Origin: Corynebacterium sputi DSM 45148 | GTDB taxonomy: Bacteria > Actinomycetota > Actinomycetes > Mycobacteriales > Mycobacteriaceae | Assembly (NCBI RefSeq): GCF_000427865.1 | Contig: NZ_KE386599.1 | Location: 1 to 64,000 of the forward strand | Length of the DNA stretch: 64,000 bases | Direction: 5' to 3' | Part shown: in pieces, positions 38,312 to 48,159 of the stretch | Position numbering within the stretch: position 1 is the first letter of the stretch | Layout: each line of letters begins with the position of its first letter | Notes under the pieces: generated by a model | The model's input: only the letters and a program-made list of their open reading frames with translations | What the model was told of the DNA's origin: nothing | Databases searched by the model: none | Position numbers and translations under genes: made by a program

Positions 38312-39367
38312 GTGACCGAGCCAACCATAATGGCCCACGTACATACGGATTCAAGGATGGCACCGCCCTCCATCGGCTTCGACATCGGCGGAACCAATCT
38401 CCGCGGAGCCGTCGTCGGATCAGGTGGCGCTCTGCTTGCTACCGCTAGCCGACGCACCCCAGGCACCGAAAGCGACCTGGAAGACGCGATCGCTGAGGTC
38501 GTCGACGAACTGCGCACCGCGGTCCCTGAAGCCGAAGGCGTGGGACTGGCCGTAGCAGCATTCCTCGACGCGAATTGCCGCACCGTCCGATTTGCCCCGC
38601 ACCTGCCGTGGGTCGATTCGCCGGTTGCTGAGCGCTTGGAGAAGCGTCTGGACACCACTGTCGTCCTCGAGCACGACGCTAACGCCGCCGCCTGGGGCGA
38701 ATACCGCTTCGGCGCTGCCCGTGGCGCCGGTACCTGGGTCATGTTCGCAATGGGTACCGGAATTGGCGGAGCGATGATGACCGAGGGGCGCCTGTTCCGC
38801 GGAGCCTACGGAACTGCCCCAGAGTTCGGACACATGACGGTCGTGCCTGGTGGTCGTCCGTGCCCCTGCGGAAAACGTGGCTGCCTGGAGCGCTACTGCT
38901 CTGGAACGGCGCTGGTTAGCACCGCTGAGGAATTCGCCCGTGAGATGACAGAGGACTCACAGTTGGCGGAGCAGATTGTCCGCTCGTACGTGAATCGGCC
39001 TTCCGTCACCGGCGCGGACGTGATGGCAGCCGCTGGTGAGGGCGACCCGCTGGGTCTGGCTGCGGTTGCAGACTTCGCCCAGTGGCTCGGGCAGGGCCTC
39101 GCGATCGTCACCGACGTCTTTGATCCTGAATTGATCGTCATCGGCGGGGGAGTGGCCGGTGGTTTCGACCAGTACATCGACCAGGCGAAGGAGTCCTTCG
39201 CCGGGAACGTCACCGGCGCTGGCCACCGACCAGAAGCCGTGATTGCAGTCGCCCACCTCGGCGCAGATGCCGGAATGATTGGTGCTGCAGATCTGGTACG
39301 GGCGGCAGTGAAAAAAGAGCTCGAACAGGTTGCTGGGGAATCTGTCTCGGCAAATTCTTGCGCCTGA
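38312..39367 (+). CDS. glk: ROK-family glucokinase
   Basis: Phosphorylates glucose to glucose-6-phosphate with ATP. 351 residues from a GTG with GGAGG eight bases upstream. The phosphate-binding motif FDIGGTNLRGAVV is near residue 22; EHDANAAAWGE contains the catalytic Asp, and the zinc motif CPCGKRGCLERYCSG identifies the ROK family. Gene order pimB'-glk is conserved in corynebacteria. An earlier in-frame ATG (38165) lies inside pimB' and is not supported. Confidence 0.92.
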   Translation: MTEPTIMAHVHTDSRMAPPSIGFDIGGTNLRGAVVGSGGALLATASRRTPGTESDLEDAIAEVVDELRTAVPEAEGVGLAVAAFLDANCRTVRFAPHLPWVDSPVAERLEKRLDTTVVLEHDANAAAWGEYRFGAARGAGTWVMFAMGTGIGGAMMTEGRLFRGAYGTAPEFGHMTVVPGGRPCPCGKRGCLERYCSGTALVSTAEEFAREMTEDSQLAEQIVRSYVNRPSVTGADVMAAAGEGDPLGLAAVADFAQWLGQGLAIVTDVFDPELIVIGGGVAGGFDQYIDQAKESFAGNVTGAGHRPEAVIAVAHLGADAGMIGAADLVRAAVKKELEQVAGESVSANSCA

Positions 39368-39381
39368 GTCTCAGGTAGGAA

Positions 39382-40107
39382 ATGATTGAGCGCATGACTG
39401 TGTTCCGTAACTCTCTCCGGGCATCCGCTGCGGCCGTGATCGTCGCCGCCGGTGTCTCCGTTCCTGTCACCGCATCGGCTGCATCTGCGGCCGCTCCCCT
39501 CGGTGGCGGCTCCGGAATCATGATCTCGGAGTCGGGCGATTTCGCAGGAGCCAACGTGTTCTTGTGCTCGCTGGCAGCGGTGGGTTCGGACCAGAATGGC
39601 GACCTTAAGGCCATTACCGCGGGCCACTGCGGTGAGCCTGGAGACAAGGTCGCTGCAGAGAACTTCCCGGAGCTTGGTGAGATCGGTGAGTTTGAGTACT
39701 CGACGATGGATCCGGACATTGCCGTCATCGATCTGGATGACGACAAGGTACAGCTGCTCAACGAGGTCGGTGGCCTGGCTATCACCGGTATTTCCTCCAC
39801 CACCCCGGTTTTCGGTGAAGAGGTTTGTAAGAATGGCCGCTCCACCGGTGTCACCTGTGGAATCGTCTGGGGTTCGGACAACCAGCAGATCCTCGAGCAC
39901 TCCTGCTCCGTCGGTGGCGACTCCGGCGGTGCCGTGGTCCGCGGCAACGAGCTGGTCGGCTTGATCTCCGGCGGACCTCGCCCGTGGTGCAACGAGCCGC
40001 TGCCGGCGCCGTTCCACGCACCGAACTGGTCCACCGAGATCAACGCTGGTCTGGCCAAGGTTCAGGCTGACACCGGCATCGAGTTCTCGCTGTACACCGG
40101 CGCCTAA
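39382..40107 (+). CDS. Secreted trypsin-like (S1) serine protease
   Basis: Exported chymotrypsin-fold protease, 241 residues (237 if the ATG at 39394 is used; neither start has an ideal ribosome binding site). The signal peptide ends around ASAAS-AAP (about 33-38). The triad is His82 in TAGHC, Asp112 in DPDIAVI and Ser181 in GGDSGGA. Six cysteines could form disulfides. There is no pro-domain or C-terminal anchor, so it is probably released. It lies alone between glk and plsC with its own terminator. Confidence 0.88.
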   Translation: MIERMTVFRNSLRASAAAVIVAAGVSVPVTASAASAAAPLGGGSGIMISESGDFAGANVFLCSLAAVGSDQNGDLKAITAGHCGEPGDKVAAENFPELGEIGEFEYSTMDPDIAVIDLDDDKVQLLNEVGGLAITGISSTTPVFGEEVCKNGRSTGVTCGIVWGSDNQQILEHSCSVGGDSGGAVVRGNELVGLISGGPRPWCNEPLPAPFHAPNWSTEINAGLAKVQADTGIEFSLYTGA

Positions 40108-40125
40108 AGTCAACTGAATTCCCAG

Positions 40126-40154
40126 CCCCCGTTTCCCTCGTAGGGACGCGGGGG
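40126..40154 (+). terminator. Terminator of the S1 protease gene
   Basis: CCCCCG pairs with CGGGGG, with an inner CCCT/AGGG stem, followed by TTTGATG. Confidence 0.65.
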
Positions 40155-40262
40155 TTTGATGTTCTGAAGCGACCATGCGAAATGGGTAACAGTGTTTCCG
40201 TGAAGCTGGGGGAATCCTCAAGTTTTGGGGTGGTTGTGCCAGATAGCTCTCAGCTCTGCTGA

Positions 40263-40268
40263 TATTCT
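40263..40268 (+). promoter_or_regulatory. -10 box of plsC (leaderless)
   Basis: TATTCT ends six bases before the ATG at 40275, with no ribosome binding site. Confidence 0.6.
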
Positions 40269-40274
40269 CTTTCT

Positions 40275-41036
40275 ATGCGAAATCGGTGGTATTCGTTCTT
40301 TAAGCGCGTCCTGATCGGGCCATTTCTCTGGGTGTGGAACCGCCCGTACTACATCGGTGGTGAGAAGGTACCTGCCACAGGCGCGGCTTTGATGGTGTCG
40401 AACCATCTCGCGGTGATGGACCATTTCTATTTCCCGTTGGTGTGCAAGCGCCAGCTCACTTTCCTGGCTAAGCAGGAGTACTTCACTACGCCCGGCTTTG
40501 TCGGAGGGGTCCAGAAATTCTTCTTCAGCTCCGTCGGGCAGGTGCCGATCAACCGTGAGTCCGGAGATACCGCGAAAGATGCACTCAACACAGGAGTGAA
40601 GGTTCTTGGACAGGGAGACCTCCTGGGTATCTCGGTGGAAGGCACTCGGTCTCCGGATGGGCGCCTGTATCGAGGCAAGACCGGTGCTGCCCGCGTGGCA
40701 TTGGAGACCGGTGTGCCGGTGTATCCGATGGCGATGATTGACACGGACAAGGCGAACCCGATCGGTAGCTGGTTCCCCCGGCCTCGCAGGGTCGGCGTAA
40801 TCATCGGCGATCCGATGAATCCAGAGGACTACCGCGACAGGGGCAATGAGTATCAGTGCGCACGTGCGTTGACCGAGGACATCCTCAAGGAAATTCAGGA
40901 ACTGTCCGGGCAGGATTATGTAGACGTGTACGCCACCGATGTGAAGAACTCCCTCATTGCTGGCGACGGCTACCCGGAGGGGGCTGAGCCTGGCGGTGCG
41001 AAGGTCCGGAAGGGCACCGGCAAGCCCAAGAAGTAA
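40275..41036 (+). CDS. plsC: 1-acylglycerol-3-phosphate O-acyltransferase family protein
   Basis: PlsC-type acyltransferase, making phosphatidate or acylating a related lipid at the membrane. 253 residues. The catalytic motif NHLAVMD has His44 and Asp49, and EGTRSPDGRLYRGKTG is the glycerol-phosphate-binding block. The N-terminus is amphipathic and hydrophobic without a cleavable signal. The C-terminal 20 residues are Gly/Lys-rich. Corynebacteria have several PlsC paralogues, so the exact acceptor is open; the nearness to pimB' makes a glycolipid acceptor conceivable. Confidence 0.87.
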   Translation: MRNRWYSFFKRVLIGPFLWVWNRPYYIGGEKVPATGAALMVSNHLAVMDHFYFPLVCKRQLTFLAKQEYFTTPGFVGGVQKFFFSSVGQVPINRESGDTAKDALNTGVKVLGQGDLLGISVEGTRSPDGRLYRGKTGAARVALETGVPVYPMAMIDTDKANPIGSWFPRPRRVGVIIGDPMNPEDYRDRGNEYQCARALTEDILKEIQELSGQDYVDVYATDVKNSLIAGDGYPEGAEPGGAKVRKGTGKPKK

Positions 41037-41043
41037 CGCCCGG

Positions 41044-41049
41044 TAGGCT
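41044..41049 (+). promoter_or_regulatory. -10 box of the exoribonuclease gene (leaderless)
   Basis: TAGGCT ends six bases before the GTG start at 41056. Confidence 0.6.
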
Positions 41050-41055
41050 ATCCAC

Positions 41056-42986
<1,931 letters not shown>

Positions 42987-42994
42987 AAGAATCA

Positions 42995-43035
42995 GCACGA
43001 CGGGGCGGCCACATCTGGTGACCGCCCCGTCGTGC
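42995..43035. terminator. Bidirectional terminator between aroG and pknL
   Basis: GCACGACGGGGCGG pairs with CCGCCCCGTCGTGC across 13 bases between convergent genes; only short T-runs follow. Confidence 0.8.
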
Positions 43036-43051
43036 GTTGTCTAAGGGGCCG

Positions 43052-45238
43052 TCAGATACCACGCACCGTGACCGTGTCACCTTCTTGGGCCGCGCGTCCT
43101 GGGAAGGGGGATTGGGTGATCACGGTGTCGCCCTCGGAGGCGTTTCCGGTGATCTCCAATTCCAGCCCAACGTCCTCCAGTGCCTCGCGCGCATCCGAGA
43201 TGCTGCTACCGAGCACGTTGGGCACGTTGACCCGTGCAGACACATACAAGATCACTTCGGGATTATCTGGGTCGACGGTGCTGTCGCGGGAGATATTGGT
43301 CCGCTCCACGGTGCCGGCTGAACGCGTGGATTCGGGGTCGACGCGGACCTCACGGATAGTGATTCCGGCCTCCCGCAGACGAGATTCAGCCTCAGATTGG
43401 GACCGGCCGGAGACGTTCGGCACGGCAATGCCGTTGTTGACCGTGAGGACCACTTCTCCGTCTCGTTCCATGTCCTCGCCCTCCTCTGGTGAGACGGCGA
43501 TAATTTCGTCCTCAGCGGCGTCTGCATCGAACTCTCGGGTTACTTCACGGACCTGTAGGCCCACCCGCTTGAGGAGGTCGGTGCCGTCGCTTTCCGATAG
43601 CCCGACGACCCTGGGGACCTCCACGGGGGCAGGCCCCTTCGAGAGGATCACCGTGACCAACGAGCCAGTGGAGACAGTCGTGCCCGCCGGCGGGTCAGTG
43701 TTGACCACGGCGCCGGCGGGCACGGTCTCAGAAAATTCTGCATCGCCGACCTCCTCGGTCAGCGTGCGTTCGGAGAGCAACTGTGAGTATCTCTCCGCCG
43801 ATCGATCTGGTGGAGCAGCTGGCACGGTGGGCTGGCCCAGCGACATCAGGATGGTCACCGGGTTTCCCCGAACGGCGCGTTCGCCGGCGACTGGTTCGGA
43901 TCCTGCGGCAGTGCGCACTGGGTGGTCGTCGCTGTAGGTTTCTCCGACTTCCGGCTCAAATCCTGCGTCCGTGAGCGCTTGATACGCCTGGGCTTGGGAC
44001 ATTCCGGTGATCGACGGGACATCGCCATAGCGGCCAGAGCCCAGCCACCAGGAGCCGAGTCCGATTCCCATCGTCGCGAGGATTGCAATGACCAGCCACA
44101 AGGCGAATCCGGTGCGGGTGCGGTTGCGGCCTGGAACATCCTTTTTTGCTTCCCGACGCTCCGGTTCCTCAACCACCACCTCCTCATCCGCATCATCCCA
44201 CCGTGCCCTATCGGGCATCGGTTCCAGGGTCGTCTCGCCGCGATAAGGCTCGACAGGGAAGAGGCCTTCTACCTGAGTCTCATTGACCGGATCCGGTGTC
44301 TGCAGGGACCAGTCACCTTCATTGGTGACGGCAGTGGCCGACTCAGCGGCGCGGTGGGCAGCAGACTGAACTGGTGCCGGAACCTGGAATGGCGGAAGCG
44401 AGAGTTCTTTCGCGACATTGTCTAGTTCTTCCAAGAACTCTGCAGCAGAAGGGAAGCGGTCCTCCGGGGCGCGGGCGCAGGCGATGGCAACGAGGTCGTC
44501 GAATTCCGGCGGGACGCCGTCAATGACCGAGCCGGGTGCAGGGACGTCCTTTTCTAAGCGCTGCAGCGCAATCGACAAGGACGTGTCTCCGGAGAAGGGC
44601 GTGGAACCGGTCAGCAGCTCGAAGAGCAATACACCAACGGAATACACGTCGGAGGCAGGAGTGACTGCTCCACCGGTGACCTGTTCGGGGGAAAGATAGC
44701 CAACTGTGCCGACGATGACAGAGTTCGACGTCACCGACGCATCAGCGGCAGCACGGACCAGGCCGAAGTCAGCGAGTTTGACCCGTCCGCCAACATCGCT
44801 GATGAGGACGTTCTCGGGCTTGATATCGCGATGCACCATCTGCCGGGAGTGTGCCAAAGACAACGCCCTCAGCACTGGGCGGAGCACTGCAGTTGCGGCA
44901 TGAGGGGGCATCGGGCCGCGCTCGCGCAGAAGTTCGCGCAGCGTGCCACCATCGACCAACTCCATGATGAGGAAGACATGACCCTGCGGATCAGTGCCTT
45001 GGTCATAGACGTTGACGAGAGACTCGTCGGTCATCCGGGCTACGGCGCGAGCCTCACGTTCAAAACGGACCCGAAACGCTTCGTCATCGTGGAAGCGTGG
45101 GTCCATCACCTTGGCGGCGACCGTGCGGCCCAGGCGGGTGTCTTCGGCTCGGTAGACAGCCGACATTCCCCCACGCGCGATGCGTGGGCCGATACGGTAG
45201 CGACCGTCGAGAATGTCGCCTTCTCGCAGTTCCGTCAC
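43052..45238 (-). CDS. pknL: Serine/threonine protein kinase PknL with five PASTA domains
   Basis: Membrane kinase that senses the cell wall. 728 residues. Kinase domain 13-275 with RGGMSAVYR (ATP loop), Lys43, catalytic Asp138 in HRDIKPEN and DFG at 157-159; acidic juxtamembrane linker to about 370; one membrane helix at 377-400; then five extracellular PASTA repeats to the end. In C. glutamicum PknL is one of four such kinases, and its neighbour of the Rv2175c type is its known substrate in mycobacteria. The divergent Rv2175c-like gene is 97 nt away. Confidence 0.94.
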   Translation of the reverse strand: MTELREGDILDGRYRIGPRIARGGMSAVYRAEDTRLGRTVAAKVMDPRFHDDEAFRVRFEREARAVARMTDESLVNVYDQGTDPQGHVFLIMELVDGGTLRELLRERGPMPPHAATAVLRPVLRALSLAHSRQMVHRDIKPENVLISDVGGRVKLADFGLVRAAADASVTSNSVIVGTVGYLSPEQVTGGAVTPASDVYSVGVLLFELLTGSTPFSGDTSLSIALQRLEKDVPAPGSVIDGVPPEFDDLVAIACARAPEDRFPSAAEFLEELDNVAKELSLPPFQVPAPVQSAAHRAAESATAVTNEGDWSLQTPDPVNETQVEGLFPVEPYRGETTLEPMPDRARWDDADEEVVVEEPERREAKKDVPGRNRTRTGFALWLVIAILATMGIGLGSWWLGSGRYGDVPSITGMSQAQAYQALTDAGFEPEVGETYSDDHPVRTAAGSEPVAGERAVRGNPVTILMSLGQPTVPAAPPDRSAERYSQLLSERTLTEEVGDAEFSETVPAGAVVNTDPPAGTTVSTGSLVTVILSKGPAPVEVPRVVGLSESDGTDLLKRVGLQVREVTREFDADAAEDEIIAVSPEEGEDMERDGEVVLTVNNGIAVPNVSGRSQSEAESRLREAGITIREVRVDPESTRSAGTVERTNISRDSTVDPDNPEVILYVSARVNVPNVLGSSISDAREALEDVGLELEITGNASEGDTVITQSPFPGRAAQEGDTVTVRGI

Positions 45239-45322
45239 CGCTCACCTCCCTCTGGATCGGTAACCAGTATGACGGAACGCAGACCGAAGGTGCCAACGGG
45301 ATCGAACATTGTGCCGAAGCGG

Positions 45323-45328
45323 TAGAAT
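45323..45328 (+). promoter_or_regulatory. -10 box of the Rv2175c-like gene (leaderless)
   Basis: TAGAAT ends seven bases before the GTG at 45336. Confidence 0.6.
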
Positions 45329-45335
45329 CTCCAGC

Positions 45336-45701
45336 GTGAAGAAGATCACTGGTTGCACAGATGTCCTGGACCCCGCCGAGCCAATGTTGAGCCTGCCGGA
45401 CGTGGCGGAGCTGATCGACGTTCCGGTTACGCACGTACACGCGCTGCTGCAGGAGCGGAAGATCATTGCTGTCGAGCGTGACGGTGGTGTCCGCGTCCCG
45501 GCCCGCATGTTCACCGATGAGGGTGTGCAGAGGTTCCTCCCCGGCGTTATCGCGCTGCTGCACGATGGCGGCTACACCCCGGAGGAGACACTCACCTACC
45601 TCTTCAGCGAGGATGAGTCTCTGCCGGGTCGCCCGATCGACGCGCTGCACGGCCACCTCGCCCGTGAGGTCCGTCGCCGCGCGCAGGCAATGGCGCTGTA
45701 A
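45336..45701 (+). CDS. Rv2175c-family DNA-binding protein
   Basis: A 121-residue winged-helix protein of the Rv2175c family. The DNA-binding part is LSLPDVAELIDVPVTHVHALLQ (two helices of the HTH), then a short wing VERDGGVRVPARMF and a C-terminal helical part. In M. tuberculosis the orthologue is phosphorylated by PknL on an N-terminal Thr, which stops DNA binding; here Thr residues at 5 and 8 (ITGCTD) are candidates. Target genes are unknown. Its last 98 bases overlap, on the opposite strand, the 3' end of crtB. Confidence 0.88.
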   Translation: MKKITGCTDVLDPAEPMLSLPDVAELIDVPVTHVHALLQERKIIAVERDGGVRVPARMFTDEGVQRFLPGVIALLHDGGYTPEETLTYLFSEDESLPGRPIDALHGHLAREVRRRAQAMAL

Positions 45702-46599
45702 TAGCCGCCGCGAGCGCATGCGGCAGCACGAGCCGCAAACGCCGCGCGTTCGATACGACCGACCTTGAAGTAAACGGGTCGGTGCGTCCGGCCTCGATGT
45801 TATCGAGGATCGCTGCGTAGATCACCCGTGCCGCACGAATCGAGTGCCGTGCGGGGCCACTGAGCATTTCTGTGCCCGGGTCGGCTTCGCGGTACATCGC
45901 TCGATTGACGGCCACGAAGTGAGCGATCGCGGCCTGCACTGCTGGCGTTGACTCACCATGGTCCAGGCAGCGTCGCAGCTCCGCCTCATCGACGCCGAAC
46001 GCTTCCCACGTTTCCATCGGCAGATACATGCGACCGCGCTGGATATCTTCGCGCAGGTCACGGATAAAGTTGGTCACCTGGAACGCCCGCCCAAGTTCGG
46101 CTGCGTGCTGAGCGGCCACCGCCCGGTCGCCGCGCACAGGCAGCAGCGGGAGCACCTGCAGTCCAATGACTGCGGCGGAGCCCCACATATAGGCGTCAAG
46201 CTCATCCCAGGTGCTGAACCACGCGATGTGCCCTTCGGTGCCAGGCACATCGGTCAGCATCGACCGAATGAAATCGTCGAAGTAGGTCTCGTTGATACCC
46301 CATGTCCGGATGGTGTCCGCAGTGGCGGCGGAGATGAGGTGGTGGTCGGAGGCGTCGGGAAGCAGGGTGTAGCCCTGCAGGTGGTTCTTCAGGAGATCAT
46401 GGATCTCCTGAACCCGCTTCCCGACGTCCCCTTCCGGAAAATCCACGACATCATCGACCATCCGTGCCCAGGCATACAGACACCACACCGCCTCCCGCTG
46501 CGGGCGCGGCAGCAGCCTAGCGGCCAAGGAGTAGGTGCGGCCGTGGGTGAGCGCTGACTGTCGGCAGAGCTCCACAGCCACGTCGAACCGATCGGTCAC
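45604..46599 (-). CDS. crtB: Phytoene synthase
   Basis: Joins two geranylgeranyl-PP to phytoene, the first carotenoid step. 331 residues from a GTG that overlaps the mptA stop (GTGA at 46596-46599). The two Asp-rich motifs are WARMVDDVVD (49-53) and NFIRDLREDIQRGRMYLP; LGRAFQVTN precedes the second. The last 30 or so residues are Arg/Gly-rich, unlike the family, and are encoded opposite the end of the Rv2175c-like gene; a functional protein could end earlier. It is the last gene of idsA-crtI-mptA-crtB. Confidence 0.9.
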   Translation of the reverse strand: MTDRFDVAVELCRQSALTHGRTYSLAARLLPRPQREAVWCLYAWARMVDDVVDFPEGDVGKRVQEIHDLLKNHLQGYTLLPDASDHHLISAATADTIRTWGINETYFDDFIRSMLTDVPGTEGHIAWFSTWDELDAYMWGSAAVIGLQVLPLLPVRGDRAVAAQHAAELGRAFQVTNFIRDLREDIQRGRMYLPMETWEAFGVDEAELRRCLDHGESTPAVQAAIAHFVAVNRAMYREADPGTEMLSGPARHSIRAARVIYAAILDNIEAGRTDPFTSRSVVSNARRLRLVLPHALAAAITAPLPARGDGPHGRGGRAARRSGDPAETHPR

Positions 46600-48158
46600 T
46601 GAGCCGTCGATCCCGCGTAGTTCACTGCACTGTCCTCGCCGTCGCCATGGGCGCCGCGCCAGTTCATACGATTGCGCCAGGAACCGGTGACGAGCCAACG
46701 GGTGGAGAGAATCGCCGCGATCGTGATGGCGAGCATCCAGATTGGCTCATAGAACCTGTTGTTGCCGCCGCCAGCGAAGGAGAGCGTGAGGATGAAGGTG
46801 AAGATCACCGTCAACTGCACTACCCAGCGACGCGGACGGATGGCACCGATGAACGTCAGGAGGCTGGCGTAGTACCAAGGCAGCGTCACCGAGTTGAACA
46901 CGACAGCCACCGCATACGCGGCGCAAATGCCCGCGACGTTGCGCAGCGGGTTCTGGCGGAACATGAACCACACGACCACTAGACCGACAAGCATTATCAC
47001 CATCGAGATGATGCGCGTGACCTCGACAATGGCATTGAATGAGACATTGTCAGAGAACATCCCAAGCACACCGGAGATGGCACCGGCCACTGCCGAGGGG
47101 AACGCCAGCGGGTTGATGACCTTGGTATTGCCGCTGATCTCCGTGAGCCAGCCCCAGCTGGTGCCGGTGATCCACGTGACCGCAGCGATGGTGGCCACCG
47201 CGCCGGCGACCATGCCGATACCGGAGGCTAAAAGCTGCGGAACCCGACGGAAAGTCTCCTTCCACGTATCCAACGAAGCAGTGCGCGTCAGGGCGATCCA
47301 TACGAGGAAGGGCAGGGCGATGATGGCTGTCGCCTTCAGTGCGATGGCAAGACCGACGAGAACCGACGCCGCCACGACACCTCGAACCGACGGCAACGAC
47401 AACGAACACAGCAGCGCCAGTGACACCAGGCCGACCATAATCGCCTCATTGTGCAGTCCACCGACCAAGTGGAGCACCACCAGCGGGTTGAGCACCCCAA
47501 GCCACTGAGCGAGTACAGGGTCGCCGCCGATCTTCAGCGCGATCCGGGGCACGGACCACGCTATGGCCAGCAGTCCGAGGATTGACAGGATACGGAAAAT
47601 AATCACACCTACGACGATGTTGTCGCCGAAGATACTGGTGATCACGTCACCGATTCCCAAGTGCAACGGACCGTACGGAGTGGTGGTGTTACGCCAATCG
47701 GCGGATACCTCCAACAGCATGGGGCCGGGGTTCGCTGCGGGACCCTGGGTGTATGGGTCGAAACCGTCGCGGACCATCGCACCCTGCATCAGGTACGAGT
47801 ACACATCCCGCGAGAACAACGGTCCAGCGAACGACAGCGGGATTAACCACCAGATCAGTGTCCGGTTTACCGAACTCAAACGCCCTGAGGTCCCGCTGCG
47901 ATCTGGGTCCTTATCTTTGTTCCAAATCAGTTCCCGCCCGACCAACAGCCACGACGCGAGTACCAAAACAAGTCCGATCCAAATGAGGATCTCAAACACC
48001 GCGAAGGCGTGGCCGTAGGTGATCACTGACAGCCCTAGGGCGTCGACGATTCCCCCGCGGTAGCGAACAGAACCCGCACCGAACGAACCGATAGTGATCA
48101 GCAGCATGCCGATCACACCGATCGAGGCGGGATTCCTCGTGAAGGTCGAGAGTGACAA
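46596..48158 (-). CDS. mptA: Alpha-(1,6)-mannopyranosyltransferase MptA
   Basis: Polytopic GT-C mannosyltransferase (520 residues, about 13 membrane helices) that uses polyprenyl-phosphate-mannose to extend the lipomannan backbone. The catalytic loop is LFSRDVYSYLMQG with Asp117 after the third or fourth helix, followed by GFDPYTQGP and NTTTPYGPL. Position next to idsA and the Rv2175c-like gene matches M. tuberculosis Rv2174 (mptA). The start is one base after the crtI stop region (48160-48162) and its own stop overlaps crtB, so all are translationally coupled. MptB, its paralogue, normally lies elsewhere. Confidence 0.88.
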   Translation of the reverse strand: MSLSTFTRNPASIGVIGMLLITIGSFGAGSVRYRGGIVDALGLSVITYGHAFAVFEILIWIGLVLVLASWLLVGRELIWNKDKDPDRSGTSGRLSSVNRTLIWWLIPLSFAGPLFSRDVYSYLMQGAMVRDGFDPYTQGPAANPGPMLLEVSADWRNTTTPYGPLHLGIGDVITSIFGDNIVVGVIIFRILSILGLLAIAWSVPRIALKIGGDPVLAQWLGVLNPLVVLHLVGGLHNEAIMVGLVSLALLCSLSLPSVRGVVAASVLVGLAIALKATAIIALPFLVWIALTRTASLDTWKETFRRVPQLLASGIGMVAGAVATIAAVTWITGTSWGWLTEISGNTKVINPLAFPSAVAGAISGVLGMFSDNVSFNAIVEVTRIISMVIMLVGLVVVWFMFRQNPLRNVAGICAAYAVAVVFNSVTLPWYYASLLTFIGAIRPRRWVVQLTVIFTFILTLSFAGGGNNRFYEPIWMLAITIAAILSTRWLVTGSWRNRMNWRGAHGDGEDSAVNYAGSTAQ

Positions 48159-48159
48159 G

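Noticed and set aside
38893..40221. Open frame of about 440 codons opposite glk and the S1 protease
   Set aside because: Antisense to two genes with clear catalytic motifs; no motif of its own.
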